Shown piece after piece: positions 34,871 through 42,816 of a stretch of DNA of 64,000 bases. This DNA is from Shimia ponticola (GTDB taxonomy: Bacteria > Pseudomonadota > Alphaproteobacteria > Rhodobacterales > Rhodobacteraceae). Under the pieces are notes generated by a model that was not told the origin of the DNA, made no database searches, and was given only the letters and a program-made list of their open reading frames with translations. Numbering within the stretch: the stretch's first letter is position 1; each line of letters starts with the position of its first letter. The position numbers were made by a program, and so were the translations under genes. The stretch is taken from contig NZ_VCDK01000002.1 in NCBI RefSeq assembly GCF_007995215.1, forward strand, positions 124,001-188,000, read 5' to 3'.

Positions 34871-36465
34871 ACCATCATCTCTTTCGAGGCTGTCAAAGTC
34901 AGATCGGGGTAATCCCTTACCACCCGATCAATATCCCATTGAAGCCGCGTCAGGAATACCGGATCGCCGTCATGATCCAGCGCCATGTGCTGTTTGTTGG
35001 TGTTTGAGAACGCGTCGATTTTGTCCTTGGCCCCCTGCACCCAGCGGGCCGAGGTGAATTGAGACGCCTCAAACCGGACGGGCAGACCGTATTCCATCTC
35101 GATCCTGCTGCCGAGAACCTCGAACTGAAGTTGCCCAACCACGCCGACGATAAAGCCTGAGCCGATCATCGGCTTGAACACCTTGGCGGCGCCTTCTTCG
35201 GCGAATTGCATCAACGCCTTTTCAAGGTGCTTGGCCTTCAAAGGATCGCCCGCCCGCACACCTTGCAACAGTTCCGGCGCAAAGCTTGGGATGCCGGTGA
35301 CGCGAAGTGCTTCGCCTTCGGTCAACGTGTCGCCAATCCGCAGTTGCCCGTGGTTCGGAATGCCGATGATGTCACCCGCCCACGCCTCTTCCGCCAATTC
35401 GCGGTCAGAGGCGAGGAAGAGAACAGGGTTCGAAACGGCCATCGGTTTTTTGGTGCGTACATGGGTCAGCTTCATACCACGTTTGAAGTGGCCAGACGCC
35501 ATACGCACGAACGCCACGCGGTCGCGGTGTTTTGGATCCATGTTCGCCTGCACTTTGAAGACAAAGCCGGAAACCTTTGTTTCCTCTGGGGAAATTTGAC
35601 GTGGATCAGCGCGCTGCGGCTGTGGCTCTGGCCCGTATTGGCCGATGCCGTCCATCAATTCCTTGACCCCAAATGAATTGATCGCAGAGCCGAACCAGAT
35701 CGGTGTCAGAGTGCCGTCCAGCAATGCCTGATGGTCCATAGGCGGCAGCAATTCGCGCGCCATTTCGATCTCTTCCAGGAAAACCTCCAGCAGGTCAGCG
35801 GGGACGTGCTCGGCCAGCTTGGGGTCATCGAGCCCGTTGATTTCCAGCGTTTCCGCCACCGTGTTCCGGTCCGCGCGATCCATAAGCAACAGGCGATCAC
35901 GCAGCAGATCGTAAGTGCCGATGAAGTCGCGCCCGCGTCCGATTGGCCACGCGGCTGGCGTCACATCGATGGCGAGGTTTTCCTGAATTTCATCGATGAT
36001 TTCAAACGTATCGCGGCTCTCGCGGTCCATCTTGTTACAGAAGGTCAGGATCGGCAGGTCGCGGAGGCGACACACCTCGAAAAGCTTCTGCGTCTGGCTC
36101 TCGACGCCCTTGGCCCCGTCGATGACCATGACGGCCGCGTCCACAGCGGTCAGCGTGCGATAGGTGTCTTCCGAGAAGTCGGAGTGACCCGGGGTATCAA
36201 CAAGGTTGAACCGGAAATCATTGTAATCAAACGACATTGCCGATGCGCTGACCGAGATACCCCGATCCTTTTCCATCTGCATGAAGTCCGACCGCGTGCG
36301 CCGTGCCTCGCCCTTGGCGCGCACCTGACCAGCCATCTGGATGGCGCCGCCATACAGTAGGAATTTCTCGGTCAACGTCGTCTTGCCCGCGTCGGGGTGC
36401 GAGATAATCGCAAAGGTGCGGCGGCGGGCGATCTCAGGGGGCAGGGTCGGGCGATTGTCTAGCAT
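34867..36465 (-). CDS. prfC: Peptide chain release factor 3
   Basis: GTPase that removes RF1/RF2 from the ribosome after termination. The 532-residue protein has the P-loop SHPDAGKTTLTEK, the switch region DRGISVSASAMSF, VDTPGHSDFSEDTYR, and NKMDRESRD for guanine recognition. The RF3-specific C-terminal region follows. The ATG at 36465 starts MLDNRPTLPPEIARRRTFAI, as in homologues; the frame continues upstream with unrelated residues. Confidence 0.95.
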   Translation of the reverse strand: MLDNRPTLPPEIARRRTFAIISHPDAGKTTLTEKFLLYGGAIQMAGQVRAKGEARRTRSDFMQMEKDRGISVSASAMSFDYNDFRFNLVDTPGHSDFSEDTYRTLTAVDAAVMVIDGAKGVESQTQKLFEVCRLRDLPILTFCNKMDRESRDTFEIIDEIQENLAIDVTPAAWPIGRGRDFIGTYDLLRDRLLLMDRADRNTVAETLEINGLDDPKLAEHVPADLLEVFLEEIEMARELLPPMDHQALLDGTLTPIWFGSAINSFGVKELMDGIGQYGPEPQPQRADPRQISPEETKVSGFVFKVQANMDPKHRDRVAFVRMASGHFKRGMKLTHVRTKKPMAVSNPVLFLASDRELAEEAWAGDIIGIPNHGQLRIGDTLTEGEALRVTGIPSFAPELLQGVRAGDPLKAKHLEKALMQFAEEGAAKVFKPMIGSGFIVGVVGQLQFEVLGSRIEMEYGLPVRFEASQFTSARWVQGAKDKIDAFSNTNKQHMALDHDGDPVFLTRLQWDIDRVVRDYPDLTLTASKEMMV

Positions 36466-36544
36466 GGGCGTGAGGTAGGCGGTTTTTGGGCGATGCACAA
36501 TCCATACACATCCGAAGCACATCCCATGTATACGCAAACGCACA

Positions 36545-37258
36545 TCACGCGGGTGGTTTGCGCGCGGTTCCCATGTAGATGATCGTCGTCAGCGGGAGAG
36601 GACCAAAGGTAAAATCGAGCCGCCGGTTGATGCCGCGTGGGCCAAGTCCTGTGAAATTCCCGACCGTCATCCCCGCATCCATTAGGGCGCCGCGCAACTC
36701 ATCGGGTTTGATGAACATGTCTGGGTCATGTGTGCCTTTTGGCAGCAGTCGCAGGACGTTTTCTGCCATTGTGATCGTAGCGAGTTTCGAGATCGGGTTC
36801 CGATTGATCGTGTCGAACAGGAACACACCGCCGGGTTTCAAAACCCGGGTGACCTCTTTGCACACGTCACGAAGGCTTTGCACGTGTTCCAGCACATCGA
36901 CGCAGACAACAATGTCAAACGATGCGTTGTCATAGGGTAGGGCCTCGCCGACGCCAACGTCGTATTGAATGGACAGACCGCTTTCGGCCGCGTGATCCTG
37001 TGCGGCGGCGATGGCTTGTGCTGCGGGGTCGATGCCAGTGACGGATGCGCCGCGTTGGGCAAGCGCCTCGGCCATGAAACCGCCCGCGCAGCCGAGGTCG
37101 AGCACCGCTTTGTCCGCCCAGTTCACATGCCTGTCGAACCATGACAGGCGCCCCGGCACCATGTTTTTCAACGTGCGGACCCATTTGATGTCGTCGGACC
37201 ACCACTGATCAGCGTGGCTGTCATAGATGGTCAGATCATTTCGTTGGGCTTGAGCCAT
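36545..37258 (-). CDS. ubiG: Ubiquinone biosynthesis O-methyltransferase
   Basis: SAM-dependent methylation of two hydroxyl groups in ubiquinone synthesis, 237 residues. Motif I VLDLGCAGGFMAEALA, DVLEHV, and the UbiG-typical RNPISKL and LGPRGINRRL are present. It is followed upstream by a membrane methyltransferase-like gene whose end it overlaps by 23 bases. The quinone it helps make is the acceptor for the complex I encoded earlier in the window. Confidence 0.94.
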   Translation of the reverse strand: MAQAQRNDLTIYDSHADQWWSDDIKWVRTLKNMVPGRLSWFDRHVNWADKAVLDLGCAGGFMAEALAQRGASVTGIDPAAQAIAAAQDHAAESGLSIQYDVGVGEALPYDNASFDIVVCVDVLEHVQSLRDVCKEVTRVLKPGGVFLFDTINRNPISKLATITMAENVLRLLPKGTHDPDMFIKPDELRGALMDAGMTVGNFTGLGPRGINRRLDFTFGPLPLTTIIYMGTARKPPA

Positions 37259-38081
37259 TCTCGTTACTTTCCTTCATGAGCCGGGACAGGCTCGGGATCA
37301 TATAGGGGACGCTGTTTTGATAGTCTTCAAACCGGTCGCCGTAGATCTTTTTGAAACGACGCTCTTTCAGAATGGGCGCGGTGAGGCAGTAACCCGTCAG
37401 GACGCTGGCCAGAAATAGTTGATCAGGGGTCCAGACCGGAACAGTCCAGGTGGTCAGTGCAAAAGACAGGTAAATCGGCTGCCGCATGATGGCAAAAAGT
37501 CCATCTGTCGGCATGTCTGGGAATTTGGGTTTTTTGTCTTGGATAAGAGACATCCATCCCAGAGCACCCGATTGCACCTCGGCTCCGGCAGAGTAACTGG
37601 CCCAGATCAACAGGAGCCAAGACGTTGTGTAAGCGGCGCACATGGCCCAGAAAGCCCAGCCTGTCGCCTCCCACCAGATGGTGCCGGTCGGCGACCAAAA
37701 CGCGAAGAGCGCAAAGAGTTGTATCGAGGCGATGATGGCGTAGGTGGTTACGCCAAGTGTCTGCCCTGTGCCTACCGGAGCAAGCTTGGTCATCCATCCC
37801 CGGCCGCGTTTGGTGAGCAGGATGGAATGAACAATCGGGAATTGAAGGACCAAGAGCAGGTTGGCCGCCCACGCCCATGGATAAGGCACGTTGCCGAAAC
37901 TGCGCGACATGCCAAAGAACATGGCAAGGATCATGGCGCCCACGGCAAGCGCAAAAAACACGTGGCAAATGATCCCATAGATCAAGGCGATGATGATGCG
38001 GCGGCGACCAGGCGGCGGGCGCAAACTGCCCAGAGCAAGGTCGAGGAGGCGATAAAATGGTGTGTCTGGGCGATCAGTCAT
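37236..38081 (-). CDS. Isoprenylcysteine carboxyl methyltransferase-like/NnrU-type membrane protein
   Basis: A 281-residue integral membrane protein with about six hydrophobic segments. The C-terminal part, with RQPIYLSFALTTW and the end FKKIYGDRFEDYQNSVPYMIPSL, is typical of the ICMT/NnrU/PEMT-like methyltransferase group. ATG at 38081 overlaps the stop of the UbiB-like gene, and the 3' end overlaps ubiG. So three genes form one unit. Substrate unknown; a lipid or quinone-related methylation is a guess from context. Confidence 0.72.
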   Translation of the reverse strand: MTDRPDTPFYRLLDLALGSLRPPPGRRRIIIALIYGIICHVFFALAVGAMILAMFFGMSRSFGNVPYPWAWAANLLLVLQFPIVHSILLTKRGRGWMTKLAPVGTGQTLGVTTYAIIASIQLFALFAFWSPTGTIWWEATGWAFWAMCAAYTTSWLLLIWASYSAGAEVQSGALGWMSLIQDKKPKFPDMPTDGLFAIMRQPIYLSFALTTWTVPVWTPDQLFLASVLTGYCLTAPILKERRFKKIYGDRFEDYQNSVPYMIPSLSRLMKESNENGSSPTK

Positions 38082-39411
38082 GCATAGCTCCAATCTGATC
38101 GCGGATCATCTGTTCTACCGGCAAGCGCGAACACAGCCGCGTCAAAAGCAGGAACATGCCCGCAAATTTTCGCTGCAGGTAGAGCGCGTCCATCGGCAAA
38201 GGAGGCGGAATAAAACCTTCCGCAGCAAGGGCTTGGCCCATGTCATTCAACCGTTTGGTCAGGTCTGTTTTGGCGAAATCGAACATCGGTTCCTCGCGTA
38301 ACGCGGCGAAGATGAAACCGATCATGGCAAGGATTTGTTCCTGATGCCTTGGAGCAGTGTCAGGTGCGATAAACCCGATCCGCTGTACACAGATCGCCAG
38401 CTGGTCGGCATCCTGATCAAGGCCTGCGATCATTAGATCGGCATAGTCGCGCTGAATTGCTTTGCCGAATGCCCGCGTCGCGCCAAAGTCGAGCAACACG
38501 ATTTTCCCTGCCTCCGCATCATAGCGATAGTTGGCAAAGTTCGGGTCTGTCTGCATCAGGCCGAATTCGAAGAGTTCCCGCAGAACCAGACGGAGCAGGT
38601 CGTGCCCGATCCGGTCGCGGACCTCTTGTGGCTCTTGTTCAGCGGCCTCAATCGGGGAACTGGGGACATATCCCATCGCAAGGATCGTGGGCGTGGTCAG
38701 GTCGGCTTCGAAACTTGGCATGACAAAGGATGGATCGTCGCCCAGCAGATCGTGGAAAGCGCTCAGGTAACGGGCCTCTTGCGCATAATCCGCCTCTTCA
38801 TGCAGTTGGCGGCGCGCCTCATCCAGATAGGGGGCAAGTTCAAAGCCCTTGGGGATTAGGCCGGACATCCGGATGAGGGCGCCGACATTGGAAACGTCGC
38901 TGTCGATGCTGCGCGCTATGCCGGGGTATTGCACCTTGATCGCCAGATCACGCCCGTCGCGGGTTTGCGCGCGATGCACCTGCCCGATTGATGCTGCCGC
39001 GATTGGGCGGGTATCAAACCGCTTGAACCGCCGCATCCAATCCGCACCCCATTCGGCGGTCAGCACCTGTTTCAACTGTTTTGGTGGCATGAAATCCGCA
39101 TCTGCGCGCAGACGAGCCATGATATTCGCCAGTTCCGGCGGAAGCACATCGCCCGTGTCCATCGACATCAGCTGCCCGATCTTCATCGCCGCCCCGCGCA
39201 TCCGCGCCAGCTCATCAGCGATTTTCGAGATATTGCGCGGTGTCAGCAGCAGATCCCGCGACCGAGGCCGCTGACCGCGCGACAGCTCACCGAGCGCGCC
39301 GAGCGCCATATTCCCCGCGATGCCCGCTGCCATGCCCCCGATGCGGGTGGCACGGGTGGCACGTCCCGAGGGCACTGCGACGGCGCTAGGGGTGGCTGTG
39401 GGTTTTGACAT
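38074..39411 (-). CDS. ABC1/UbiB (ADCK) family kinase-like protein
   Basis: A 445-residue member of the atypical kinase family linked to ubiquinone synthesis. It has the family signature KIGQ in RGAAMKIGQLMSMD, the Ala-rich loop AAASIGQVHRA, the lysine in AIKVQYPG, and LLDFGAT with the metal-binding DFG. The usual HPGN-type catalytic stretch reads TDPNFANY here. The N terminus has a short Ala-, Gly- and Met-rich hydrophobic segment. Its neighbours are ubiG and a membrane methyltransferase, which supports a role in quinone biology. Start ATG 39411 fits the conserved domain; a further in-frame ATG exists 36 bases upstream. Confidence 0.85.
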   Translation of the reverse strand: MSKPTATPSAVAVPSGRATRATRIGGMAAGIAGNMALGALGELSRGQRPRSRDLLLTPRNISKIADELARMRGAAMKIGQLMSMDTGDVLPPELANIMARLRADADFMPPKQLKQVLTAEWGADWMRRFKRFDTRPIAAASIGQVHRAQTRDGRDLAIKVQYPGIARSIDSDVSNVGALIRMSGLIPKGFELAPYLDEARRQLHEEADYAQEARYLSAFHDLLGDDPSFVMPSFEADLTTPTILAMGYVPSSPIEAAEQEPQEVRDRIGHDLLRLVLRELFEFGLMQTDPNFANYRYDAEAGKIVLLDFGATRAFGKAIQRDYADLMIAGLDQDADQLAICVQRIGFIAPDTAPRHQEQILAMIGFIFAALREEPMFDFAKTDLTKRLNDMGQALAAEGFIPPPLPMDALYLQRKFAGMFLLLTRLCSRLPVEQMIRDQIGAMHD

Positions 39412-39647
39412 GGGCGACCTCTTGGTGAGTGTCGCCAAATGGAGCATAGGTGCGGGGCGTCAATTCGAGTGGGGCAGTTGGGCGCGGGGTTCTTTCTTAG
39501 TCGTATCTGACGATTACTGATAGCTGGGGACAGCGTGCCGGGTTGGGCAATTGAGCCGAGCGGCACGCTAAAGTTACACGGTTTTGCTGGGCCACACTCG
39601 CTAGCCGGTCGCCAGCGCGGACGATTAACACGGTCTGAGGTTGAGCT

Positions 39648-39890
39648 TTGAGCAACATGACAACGGATACAACGCGACGCCAACGTTTCTTGGACGCGGC
39701 CTGTCGGGACTTGGGGTATTGCCGGCCGCCTAAAGTTCAAGAGAGCCTAAAGGCGAACGAAGGTCTATCTCCGATAGAGTTCCTTCGCACGGTCATAAAA
39801 GCCAAGGGGATAGAGCCGATTGACCTTGAGAGCCATGACCACTTTGGTCAGCTGATGCAGCTCTATTGCCAACACGTGTTAGAGAGCTGA
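39648..39890 (+). CDS. Small hypothetical protein
   Basis: An 80-residue protein, starting with TTG at 39648 after GAGG at 7 bases, or with ATG at 39657. The sequence looks protein-like: basic helical N terminus (TTRRQRFLDAACRDLGY) and an acidic, His-rich C-terminal half (ESHDHFGQLMQLYCQHVLE). No membrane helix and no known domain. It stands alone between divergent and convergent neighbours. The 237 bases between 39411 and 39648 hold the start regions of this gene and of the UbiB-like gene, and nothing else recognised. Confidence 0.45.
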   Translation: MSNMTTDTTRRQRFLDAACRDLGYCRPPKVQESLKANEGLSPIEFLRTVIKAKGIEPIDLESHDHFGQLMQLYCQHVLES

Positions 39891-39956
39891 GGCGGTATCC
39901 AAGCTGCGATACGACTGCTCCTTCCGCGCATATGCTCAAGAGCGATAAACAGTTCG

Positions 39957-39978
39957 TCGGCGGCATGTCTGCCGCCGA
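39957..39978 (-). terminator. Stem-loop after ribH
   Basis: A perfect 9-bp stem (TCGGCGGCA/TGCCGCCGA) with a TGTC loop begins 7 bases after the ribH stop on the - strand. No T-run follows. It is well placed to define the 3' end of the ribH mRNA. Confidence 0.5.
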
Positions 39979-39984
39979 AACCTT

Positions 39985-40419
39985 TTATGCAGCCAAGGAT
40001 GTCTTGAGCCTTTCCAGTTTCAGCGCTGCCTCTGCTGCCTCTTTGCCCTTTTCCACAAAATGCGCGCGGTAGATCGCGTTATGGTGATCGGTGTCTTGGT
40101 ACTGGTGTGGGGTCAATGACACCGACAAGACCGGAACGCCGCTGTCCAGACCGGCCTGCATGAGGCCATTGACGACAGCCTGCGCAACGAAATCGTGGCG
40201 GTAAATTCCGCCATCCACCACAAAAGCCGCGGCAATCACGGCCCGATAGCGGCCTGATGACGCGAGATCGCGAGCCAGCAACGGCATTTCAAACGCGCCT
40301 GGAACGTCGAAGACATCGACGTTATCCTTGGGAATTTTCTGAGTGAAACCTTCAAGCGCTTTGTCCACGATGTCTGCGTGCCAGCCAGCTTTGATGAAGG
40401 CGTATTGGGTGTGTGTCAT
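39985..40419 (-). CDS. ribH: 6,7-dimethyl-8-ribityllumazine synthase, RibH2 type
   Basis: Makes the immediate precursor of riboflavin. The 144-residue protein starts MTHTQYAFIKAGWHADIVDKALEGF and has FDVPGAFEMPLLARDLA, IRHDF-like GGIYRHDFVAQAV and a HHNAIYRAHFVEKGKEAA tail. The RHDFV and the AGWHADIVD segments match the decameric RibH2 group (as in Brucella) and not the icosahedral type. No other rib gene is nearby, and an FMN riboswitch lies upstream. So this is a single-gene unit controlled by flavin. The ATG at 40419 follows AAGGAGAT. Confidence 0.92.
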   Translation of the reverse strand: MTHTQYAFIKAGWHADIVDKALEGFTQKIPKDNVDVFDVPGAFEMPLLARDLASSGRYRAVIAAAFVVDGGIYRHDFVAQAVVNGLMQAGLDSGVPVLSVSLTPHQYQDTDHHNAIYRAHFVEKGKEAAEAALKLERLKTSLAA

Positions 40420-40471
40420 AGTGATCTCCTTATTCAGCGACACGTCACCCAAGGCGATCACATGCAGTACA

Positions 40472-40488
40472 CCCGGCCAGCCGCCGGG
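40472..40488 (-). promoter_or_regulatory. Hairpin between FMN riboswitch and ribH start
   Basis: CCCGGC/GCCGGG with a 5-base loop lies 15 bases after the aptamer and about 50 bases before ribH. It lacks a T-run, so it may belong to an expression platform acting on translation or on Rho, not an intrinsic terminator. Confidence 0.4.
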
Positions 40489-40502
40489 CGTTTGCACGTT
40501 CT

Positions 40503-40638
40503 CTTTCATCCGGACTATGACCGTCGGCTCAGGAGTTTCACCTGATCTGCTGGACCCTCCACCAAATGACGGAGGCGCTCGCGGGCTTGAAACAGTGTTT
40601 CTTACCGCCGGTGGGGAATTTCACCCCGCCCTGAGAAC
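40503..40638 (-). promoter_or_regulatory. FMN riboswitch (RFN element)
   Basis: Read on the - strand, the conserved blocks appear in order: AGGGCGGGGTGAAATTCCCC, CACCGGCGGTAA, GCCCGCGAG, then GATCAGGTGAAACTCCTGAG, GCCGACGGTCATAGTCCGGA and TGAAAG. These are the core parts of the FMN aptamer, including the closing helix strands at both ends. It precedes ribH by 84 bases and should lower its expression when FMN is high. The rest of the 361-base gap between ribH and the Hint gene holds the promoter and a hairpin. Confidence 0.95.
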
Positions 40639-40664
40639 GATGCGACCCGACGGGCCGCTGTGGA

Positions 40665-40692
40665 TTGATATAGGATTGATCTACTTGGTCAA
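40665..40692 (-). promoter_or_regulatory. Candidate promoter of the riboswitch-ribH transcript
   Basis: TTGACC (40692-40687), a 16-base spacer, then TATCAA (40670-40665), read on the - strand. It would start transcription about 20 bases before the aptamer, as expected. Confidence 0.4.
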
Positions 40693-40779
40693 GACACCAA
40701 CGCACGCTTGAATGCCGATTGACTTCGTTAGTCAAAATGACCGCACTTGAGAGACAAATGGGCGCGGAAGTTGGCCGCT

Positions 40780-41814
40780 TTACCGCGTGCTCGCGCGTTT
40801 CAGCTTTGCTGCGGCGTCTTCGTTCAAGAGGCCCTCTGACACTTCGTATCCCAAATGCTGTGCGCCTTCGTGCCCCGGAAGCGATTGAGAAAGCGCCTCG
40901 TCCACCTCCTTGGGTAGGGCGGGGCGGGTGCGGGGGTCGACCAGCAGACTTTCAGCGGCAATGCCTTCGGCATAGATGATCTGATGGTTGTCGAAGAGCA
41001 GTTGGAAATAATCCACATGCCCACCCTCCAGCCGGACGATCCCGTCGCCATTGATCAGATGCCGGACCTTGACCAAAACCTCTGAGCGGCCTGCGCCGAT
41101 GGCGTCGTCGCGTTGGTAGATAAAGAGGCGATGGTCAGCTGAGACGACAAGGTCGTTTTCGTTATTCAGCACGCCTTTGCGGATCAGGACGGGGGCAAAG
41201 TCGCCGACTGCGCGGCGGGTGTTTTGACCGATCCAGCGGATTTCCTGTGGGCCGTCGTCGCGTGTCAGAACCCTGTCGCCAACTTTGAGATCCTCAATGC
41301 GGACCTGTGCGCCGGAGGCCATGGTGATATGCGTCCCGCGTGTGAACGCGACGCAGGCAATTTCGGCCAAGCGGCGGCGCGGATTGTTCGTGTCGACGCC
41401 GACAAGTGTGTAATCGACAGTCGGTTCCATCGCGGCGAGCGGGAGAAGATAAATGTCAGCCACATCGCCATCATCCAATTCCACCAAAACCAGTGCTTCG
41501 ACAATGCGGCTGTCTGGCGACATCAGTGTGATGACACTGTCGATGACGATCCTGGCCCCCATGGCACCCACGTCGGAATTCGGCGCGACCTCAAGGTGTT
41601 TGCCTTTGGATGTCGTCGCGAGAACGTGTGGCTCTGCGTTTTTGGTCAGTTCGTAGACATCATCAAGGACCAGCTCGGAAGCAAAGCTGAGTTCGTCGCC
41701 AAAGCAGACCCCGGATGTCACGGAAAAGTCCTGCGCCCGATAAACGGGGAGCGCCTGAAGCGCGCGATCCTGTGCGCGATCTGTTATGCGGGCGGCATCA
41801 GACATGGCATTCAT
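40780..41814 (-). CDS. Hint-domain (Hedgehog/intein-like) protein
   Basis: A 344-residue protein without signal peptide. Residues 1-150 form a family-specific N-terminal region. The Hint domain follows at about 152-295: TRGTHITMASGAQVRIEDLKVGDRVLTRDDGPQ, then SADHRLFIYQ with the conserved DHRL, and NHQIIYAEGIAAESLL. In the Hint_2 type I recall, the motif starts Cys-Phe-x-x-Gly-Thr; here the residue before FTRGT is Ala156, and the nearest cysteine is Cys154. The tail after the domain is short and charged. Self-processing is therefore uncertain. Secreted RTX-type proteins of roseobacters also carry such domains. Confidence 0.8.
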   Translation of the reverse strand: MNAMSDAARITDRAQDRALQALPVYRAQDFSVTSGVCFGDELSFASELVLDDVYELTKNAEPHVLATTSKGKHLEVAPNSDVGAMGARIVIDSVITLMSPDSRIVEALVLVELDDGDVADIYLLPLAAMEPTVDYTLVGVDTNNPRRRLAEIACVAFTRGTHITMASGAQVRIEDLKVGDRVLTRDDGPQEIRWIGQNTRRAVGDFAPVLIRKGVLNNENDLVVSADHRLFIYQRDDAIGAGRSEVLVKVRHLINGDGIVRLEGGHVDYFQLLFDNHQIIYAEGIAAESLLVDPRTRPALPKEVDEALSQSLPGHEGAQHLGYEVSEGLLNEDAAAKLKRASTR

Positions 41815-41833
41815 ATATTCGCTAACTCATTAA

Positions 41834-41861
41834 AATATAACCTGTTCGATTCTTCGTTAAA
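41834..41861 (-). promoter_or_regulatory. Candidate promoter of the Hint gene
   Basis: TTTAAC (41861-41856), a 16-base spacer, then TATATT (41839-41834), read on the - strand, in an AT-rich patch unlike its surroundings. Transcription would begin only some 13-15 bases before the ATG. Confidence 0.45.
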
Positions 41862-41962
41862 GGTCGACTGAGGAGTTCGTGAGCCGGAGTTGCGGCAAGT
41901 CTGTGGCGTTGCCGGGGGCGCAGGCCGGTGGTAGCCCTATTTGGAACAAAGGGAGACACCTC

Positions 41963-42739
41963 ATGGATTTGGGAATCAAGGGCAAACGCGCACTCGTCTG
42001 TGCGTCGTCGAAAGGGCTCGGGCGCGGGTGCGCGATGGCGCTGGCGGAGGCTGGGGTCGATCTTGTGATCAACAGTCGCGGGGCAGAGGCGCTTGAGGCG
42101 ACAGCTGAAGATTTGCGCAAGACGGGCGTGTCGGTGACGACGGTGGCCTGTGATGTGACCACCGAAGACGGGCAGGCACAGGTTCTGGAGGCGGCCGGCA
42201 ATCTGGATATCCTTGTGACCAATGCAGGCGGTCCGCCACCGGGCCTGTGGTCAGATTGGGGCCGGGATGATTTTATCTCGGCACTGGATGCCAACATGCT
42301 GACGCCAATTGCTTTGATGAAGGCCGCTTTGCCGGGGATGATGGATCGTGGCTGGGGCCGCGTCGTCAACATCACGAGCCAGTCGGTCAAGGCGCCGATT
42401 CCGCAACTTGGGCTGTCGAATGCCGCGCGAACCGGTTTGACTGGCTATGTCGCTGGCACGGCCCGTCAGGTTGCGCCCTTTGGCGTCACGATCAACAACA
42501 TCTTGCCGGGTATTCACGCCACCGACCGCGCTGTGGCGCTGGATACGGGGGTCACGCAGGCGCAAGGTATCACGTTGGACGAAGCCCGCGCCGCGCGAGA
42601 GGCTACAATCCCTGCGCGCCGCTATGGGACTGCAGAGGAATTCGGTCAGGCCTGTGCCTTCCTGTGTTCACAGCACGCCGGCTTCATCGTGGGCCAGAAC
42701 CTGCTGCTCGATGGTGGAGCGACTGTCGCAACGATTTGA
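41963..42739 (+). CDS. SDR-fold protein with substituted catalytic residues
   Basis: A 258-residue Rossmann-fold protein of the short-chain dehydrogenase superfamily. The nucleotide loop reads ASSKGLGRGCA, and NAGGPPPG follows at the usual place. The catalytic YxxxK is replaced: by alignment around LGLSNAARTGLTG, Tyr becomes Ser and Lys becomes Arg. The C-terminal GQNLLLDGG is normal. This matches an atypical BKR-like SDR subgroup I recall that lacks the full tetrad. So reductase activity cannot be assumed. The ATG at 41963 follows AAAGGGAG; the frame upstream lacks SDR sequence. Confidence 0.85.
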   Translation: MDLGIKGKRALVCASSKGLGRGCAMALAEAGVDLVINSRGAEALEATAEDLRKTGVSVTTVACDVTTEDGQAQVLEAAGNLDILVTNAGGPPPGLWSDWGRDDFISALDANMLTPIALMKAALPGMMDRGWGRVVNITSQSVKAPIPQLGLSNAARTGLTGYVAGTARQVAPFGVTINNILPGIHATDRAVALDTGVTQAQGITLDEARAAREATIPARRYGTAEEFGQACAFLCSQHAGFIVGQNLLLDGGATVATI

Positions 42740-42771
42740 TCCGTGGCTCCGGGGTATGGCCGCTCCGGCCA

Positions 42772-42810
42772 TGCCTGCGGCGCGAGTGTTTTTGAAACAT
42801 AGAAGGATCA
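42772..42810 (+). repeat. 39-bp intergenic repeat, copy 1
   Basis: Begins TGCCTGCGGCGCGAGT and ends GAAACATAGAAGGATCA. It lies between the SDR gene and the AlkC-like gene, whose ribosome-binding site (AGAAGGA) it supplies. Copies 2 and 3 are at 52661-52699 and 62806-62844. Confidence 0.8.
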
Positions 42811-42816
42811 ATTCGC

